Below are positions 61,493-64,000 of a stretch of DNA of 64,000 nucleotides, in pieces (position 1 is the stretch's first letter; every line of letters starts with the position of its first letter). The stretch is from an uncultured Salinimicrobium sp. (GTDB lineage: Bacteria; Bacteroidota; Bacteroidia; Flavobacteriales; Flavobacteriaceae), in NCBI GenBank assembly GCA_946887075.1, contig CAMPKA010000004.1, forward strand, positions 1 through 64,000, read 5' to 3'. Both the position numbers and the translations under genes were made by a program. Under the pieces are notes generated by a model that ran no database searches, was not told the origin of the DNA, and saw only the letters and a list, made by a program, of their open reading frames with translations.

Positions 61493-62316
61493 TACAACCG
61501 GATTTTATTGAGGAATGGAACCATTTGCCGCTGCATTTCCTCAGCCGCAGCTGCAGCCATTCCTGCAAAATCATCACCCCCAGAAGCATAGAGGATTCCT
61601 CTGGAAGAATTTATCAACAAGCCTCCATTGCGGTTCATTCCGTACCGGCATACCTCCTCGAGATTGCCTCCCTGAGCCCCGATACCAGGAATTAAAAGAA
61701 AGCTTTCAGGGATCAGCGCCCGAATCTGCCGAAGATAGTCAGCCTGAGTCGCTCCGACCACGTACATCAGATTCTGTCCGTTTTTCCAAGCCTGGGAGGT
61801 CCTGATGACTTTCTTGAAAAATTCCTCCCCATCTATTTTCTGGGTCTGGAAATCCACCGCCCCGGGATTAGAGGTCAGGGCAAGAAGAATGGTATGTTTA
61901 TCCTGATATTCCAGGAAGGGCTCGACAGAGTCTTTTCCCATGTAAGGGGCAACTGTAATCGAATCAAAGCCCAGGTCGTCGAAAAAAGCCCTGGCATACA
62001 TGGTCGCGGTATTGCCGATATCCCCCCGCTTAGCATCTGCAATGGTGAAAATTTCCGGATACGTGCTGTTGAGGTAATCTATTGTTTTTCCCAGTGCTTG
62101 TAACCCAGTAATTCCATAGGCCTCATAAAAGGCAATATTGGGTTTGTAGGCTACGGCAAGGTGATGGGTGGCATCGATGATCTCCTTGTTGAAGCGAAAA
62201 ATCGGGTCTTCCTCCTGTAATAATGATCTGGGGATTTTGTCCAAATCCACATCCAGACCGATACAAAGGAGGGATTTTTTCTCCCGGATTTGTTCGATAA
62301 GCTTAGCGGTTTTCAT
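61492..62316 (-). CDS. pyrF: Orotidine 5'-phosphate decarboxylase
   Basis: 274 residues. Type 2 OMP decarboxylase: 'LLCIGLDVDLDKIPRSLL', the catalytic 'FTIADAKRGDIGNTATMYAR' (Lys and Asp in D-x-K-R-G-D), 'TVAPYMGKDSVEPFLEY', 'ALTSNPGAVDFQ' and 'LIPGIGAQGGNLEEV'. It makes UMP, the last step of de novo pyrimidine synthesis. It sits between prfA (50 bases upstream) and the BtuF-like gene (1-base stop/start overlap). Confidence 0.95.
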   Translation of the reverse strand: MKTAKLIEQIREKKSLLCIGLDVDLDKIPRSLLQEEDPIFRFNKEIIDATHHLAVAYKPNIAFYEAYGITGLQALGKTIDYLNSTYPEIFTIADAKRGDIGNTATMYARAFFDDLGFDSITVAPYMGKDSVEPFLEYQDKHTILLALTSNPGAVDFQTQKIDGEEFFKKVIRTSQAWKNGQNLMYVVGATQADYLRQIRALIPESFLLIPGIGAQGGNLEEVCRYGMNRNGGLLINSSRGILYASGGDDFAGMAAAAAEEMQRQMVPFLNKIRL

Positions 62317-62366
62317 CGGTTGATTTTCTAGCTTCTGCCATATAGCAGACAGCTTGTTGATCTGTA

Positions 62367-63443
62367 CTAAAAAATATCGGAATTTTCCTTGAGCTTTTCG
62401 GTGTTCTCCACCAACTGCAGCTCATCGATAATTTTCTGAATATCTCCATTGATAATATTACCCAGATCATACAACGTCAGTCCGATGCGATGGTCAGTCA
62501 CGCGACCCTGGGCGTAATTATATGTTCTGATCTTGGCACTTCTGTCCCCACTTGAAACCATGGAATTTCTTTTGGCTGCGTCTGCTTCCATCTTTTTTGC
62601 CAGCTCCTGTTCGTAAAGCCTTGACCGCAGCACCCTGAAGGCCTTTTCCTTGTTCTTGTGCTGGGATTTCTGATCCTGGCACTGGGCAACCAGACCAGTG
62701 GGGATATGGGTGAGCCTGACGGCAGAATAAGTGGTATTGACGGATTGTCCTCCAGGTCCGGAGGAACAGAAATAATCGATTCGAACGTCTTTGGGATCAA
62801 TCTCGACATCGAACTCTTCTGCCTCCGGCAGAACCATAACAGTGGCAGCCGATGTGTGCACGCGGCCTTGGGTTTCTGTCTGGGGAACCCGTTGAACCCG
62901 GTGAACTCCCGCCTCAAATTTAAGGGTTCCGTAGACCTCTTCGCCGGACACCTCAAAAATGATCTCCTTGAATCCACCACTTGTTCCTTCGCTAAAATCG
63001 ACGATATTGTGCTTCCAGCCTCTACTTTCGATATATTTTGTATACATCCGGTATAGATCCCCGGCGAAAATACTGGCCTCATCTCCACCTGTCCCTGCTC
63101 TGATCTCCATAACAACATCCTTGGCATCCTCGGGATCCTTGGGAACGAGCATCATTCTGATCTTCTCTTCAAGGGCCGGAAGCTGGCCACGGGCCTCTTC
63201 CAGTTGCATTTTTGCCATCTCGGTCATTTCAGGATCCGATCCGTCCGCGATGATTTCCTCTGCCTCGCGGATATTCCCGGTGAGGGAGACGTATTTTTCC
63301 CGCTCTTCCATCAGCTTTTTCAACTCCTTATACTCTTTGTTGAGTTCTATATACCGCTTCTGGTCCGCTATTATATTGGGCTGTATAATGAGGTCGCTTA
63401 CCTCATCAAAACGCTGTTTAACTATGTTCAACTTATCTATCAT
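62367..63443 (-). CDS. prfA: Peptide chain release factor 1
   Basis: 358 residues from the preferred start '[20 protein letters not shown]'; a longer in-frame reading starts at 63464. The GGQ motif is in '[19 protein letters not shown]', and the codon-recognition tripeptide lies in '[19 protein letters not shown]' (PQT, equivalent of PxT of RF1). RF1 recognises UAA and UAG and releases the peptide. The gene precedes pyrF and shares its strand. Confidence 0.95.
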   Translation of the reverse strand: MIDKLNIVKQRFDEVSDLIIQPNIIADQKRYIELNKEYKELKKLMEEREKYVSLTGNIREAEEIIADGSDPEMTEMAKMQLEEARGQLPALEEKIRMMLVPKDPEDAKDVVMEIRAGTGGDEASIFAGDLYRMYTKYIESRGWKHNIVDFSEGTSGGFKEIIFEVSGEEVYGTLKFEAGVHRVQRVPQTETQGRVHTSAATVMVLPEAEEFDVEIDPKDVRIDYFCSSGPGGQSVNTTYSAVRLTHIPTGLVAQCQDQKSQHKNKEKAFRVLRSRLYEQELAKKMEADAAKRNSMVSSGDRSAKIRTYNYAQGRVTDHRIGLTLYDLGNIINGDIQKIIDELQLVENTEKLKENSDIF

Positions 63444-63461
63444 AACCGCTCTCTGAGAGTC

Positions 63462-63469
63462 CAAATTTA
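63462..63469 (-). promoter_or_regulatory. Possible -7 element of prfA
   Basis: The minus strand reads TAAATTTG, matching TAnnTTTG, 18 bases before the ATG at 63443. No -33 element at 17-23 bases. Confidence 0.35.
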
Positions 63470-63624
63470 CAATAAAAACTCGGAGAAATCCATGATGGGT
63501 AATACTATCGAAATTCCTGCCACACCGCCTGCCACGGCGCCTGCTTCTTGTGGACTCTAACCAGAAACCTCTCCTGATACCAGCTCTTTATCTTCAGGAA
63601 AAAGCTTAAAAAAAGCCTAATTCA

Positions 63625-63655
63625 TTGGGGAACTTCCTGCTTATGGCTATTTTTA
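63625..63655 (+). promoter_or_regulatory. Near-consensus promoter of the DUF1206 gene
   Basis: TTG (63625-63627) and TATTTTTA (63648-63655), 20 bases apart; the last base of the -7 element is A instead of G. Transcription would begin near 63662, 16 bases before the ATG. Confidence 0.4.
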
Positions 63656-63677
63656 ATTACTAACCAATCAAACTCAT

Positions 63678-64000
63678 ATGGAAAGCAAGTTTAAGAAAAT
63701 GGCCCGGGTAGGCTATGTAGCAAAAGGAACAGTCTATGCCATTGTTGGAGTGCTCACCTTTAAAGCTGCCTTTAACATGGGAGGACAAAAGGCCGGAAAA
63801 ATGCAGGTCCTACAGTTTCTGGATCACCAGACTTTTGGAAATGTACTTCTTGTATTAATGGGATTGGGTCTATGTTGTTATGCCGGCTGGCGCTTTATCC
63901 AGTCTCTTAAGAATCCCGAACATTTGGGAAGCGACAGCAAGGGAAAGGGAAAAAGATTGGCCTTCTTTGTCAGTGGGGTTCTATATCTTGGTCTTGCGAT
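63678..64000 (+). CDS. DUF1206 membrane protein, partial (3' end outside window)
   Basis: 107 residues are visible and the frame stays open to the window edge. Start 'MESKFKKMARVGYVAKGTVY' then 'AIVGVLTFKAAFNMGG', and the second block 'FGNVLLVLMGLGLCCYAGWR' show the repeated two-helix unit of DUF1206. Full members have six membrane helices in three such units and no known function. A near-consensus promoter lies just upstream. Confidence 0.85.
   Translation, partial: MESKFKKMARVGYVAKGTVYAIVGVLTFKAAFNMGGQKAGKMQVLQFLDHQTFGNVLLVLMGLGLCCYAGWRFIQSLKNPEHLGSDSKGKGKRLAFFVSGVLYLGLA

Noticed and set aside
63496..63561. A roughly 20-codon ORF with repeated Pro-Ala-Thr in front of the DUF1206 gene
   Set aside because: Too short, low complexity, no ribosome-binding site or conservation that I can judge.
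1..64000. tRNA, rRNA, CRISPR arrays, insertion sequences, integrases and phage genes
   Set aside because: No gap is large enough or has the right structure; none of the predicted proteins resembles a transposase, integrase, Cas or phage protein.

Overview
The window is an ordinary chromosomal stretch from a member of the Bacteroidota, most probably the family Flavobacteriaceae (class Flavobacteriia). Four things point there. Gene families restricted to or typical of the group are present (Lacal_2735-like, DUF3276/PUR-alpha, DUF4199, a cyclophilin-FKBP fusion, a long NusB, a long SecA without the C-terminal zinc motif). Promoters fit the Bacteroidota consensus TTTG-N17-23-TAnnTTTG rather than the E. 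coli one. Shine-Dalgarno sequences are scarce. Many lipoproteins have short 'SC' or 'GC' lipoboxes. GC content is moderate, by eye a little under 50%. I see no rRNA, tRNA, transposase, phage gene, CRISPR array or other mobile element. Genes are densely packed and no gap longer than about 250 bases lacks a gene.

Layout. 1-3045: minus-strand nusB/DUF1573/yajC and a branched-chain amino acid dehydrogenase. 3104-9710: an ABC exporter, a PUR-alpha-like protein, a CsaA-like protein, a thioredoxin-fold protein, a dual-family prolyl isomerase and RecQ. 9794-13514: envelope genes kdsD/kpsF, tatC, an AhpD-like protein, lptB and pssA. 13635-19763: lnt, an ABC-F ATPase, a methyltransferase, a LolD/MacB-type ATPase, a PduO-type cobalamin adenosyltransferase and a DUF2795 protein. 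19850-24455: secA, a DUF4199 membrane protein and a DUF2383 protein. 24567-27043: an ECF sigma factor, a probable membrane anti-sigma factor and an exported protein with 11-residue repeats, in one overlapping operon. 27194-28769: ohr divergent from meaB.

29136-33687: sugar-nucleotide epimerase, polyprenyl-phosphate glycosyltransferase, duplicated LAB_N membrane protein, ArnT-like GT39 transferase and PAP2 phosphatase, which look like a glycolipid or lipid A modification locus. 33684-36053: a small acidic protein, a MATE exporter and a GNAT-like protein. 36075-41252: a tight five-gene operon of NatAB-like ABC transporter, MscS channel, DUF6268 outer-membrane protein and a sigma-54 activator without a DNA-binding domain. 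41466-43220: grpE-dnaJ. 43370-53873: YceI, a TIGR01777 epimerase, mnmD, ilvE, DPP III, SRPBCC, crcB, DUF1684, an exported hydrolase and MarC. 54056-55892: the 3'-phosphoesterase and polymerase halves of LigD as separate genes, plus a YkvA-like protein. 56031-64000: the fused acyl-CoA mutase icmF, DUF4197, a Lacal_2735-like protein, a cobalamin-binding-like protein, pyrF, prfA and the start of a DUF1206 protein.

Two themes connect distant genes. Cobalamin-dependent acyl-CoA metabolism is served by the adenosyltransferase, MeaB, IcmF and a BtuF-like protein, and IlvE and the Leu/Val dehydrogenase could supply its branched-chain substrates. Envelope assembly is served by KdsD, LptB, Lnt, TatC, SecA, YajC and the glycolipid locus. 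I found no clearly new large system. The best candidates for follow-up are the sigma/anti-sigma/11-mer-repeat operon, the split LigD locus, the glycolipid locus with its duplicated LAB_N protein, and the transporter-channel-regulator operon.
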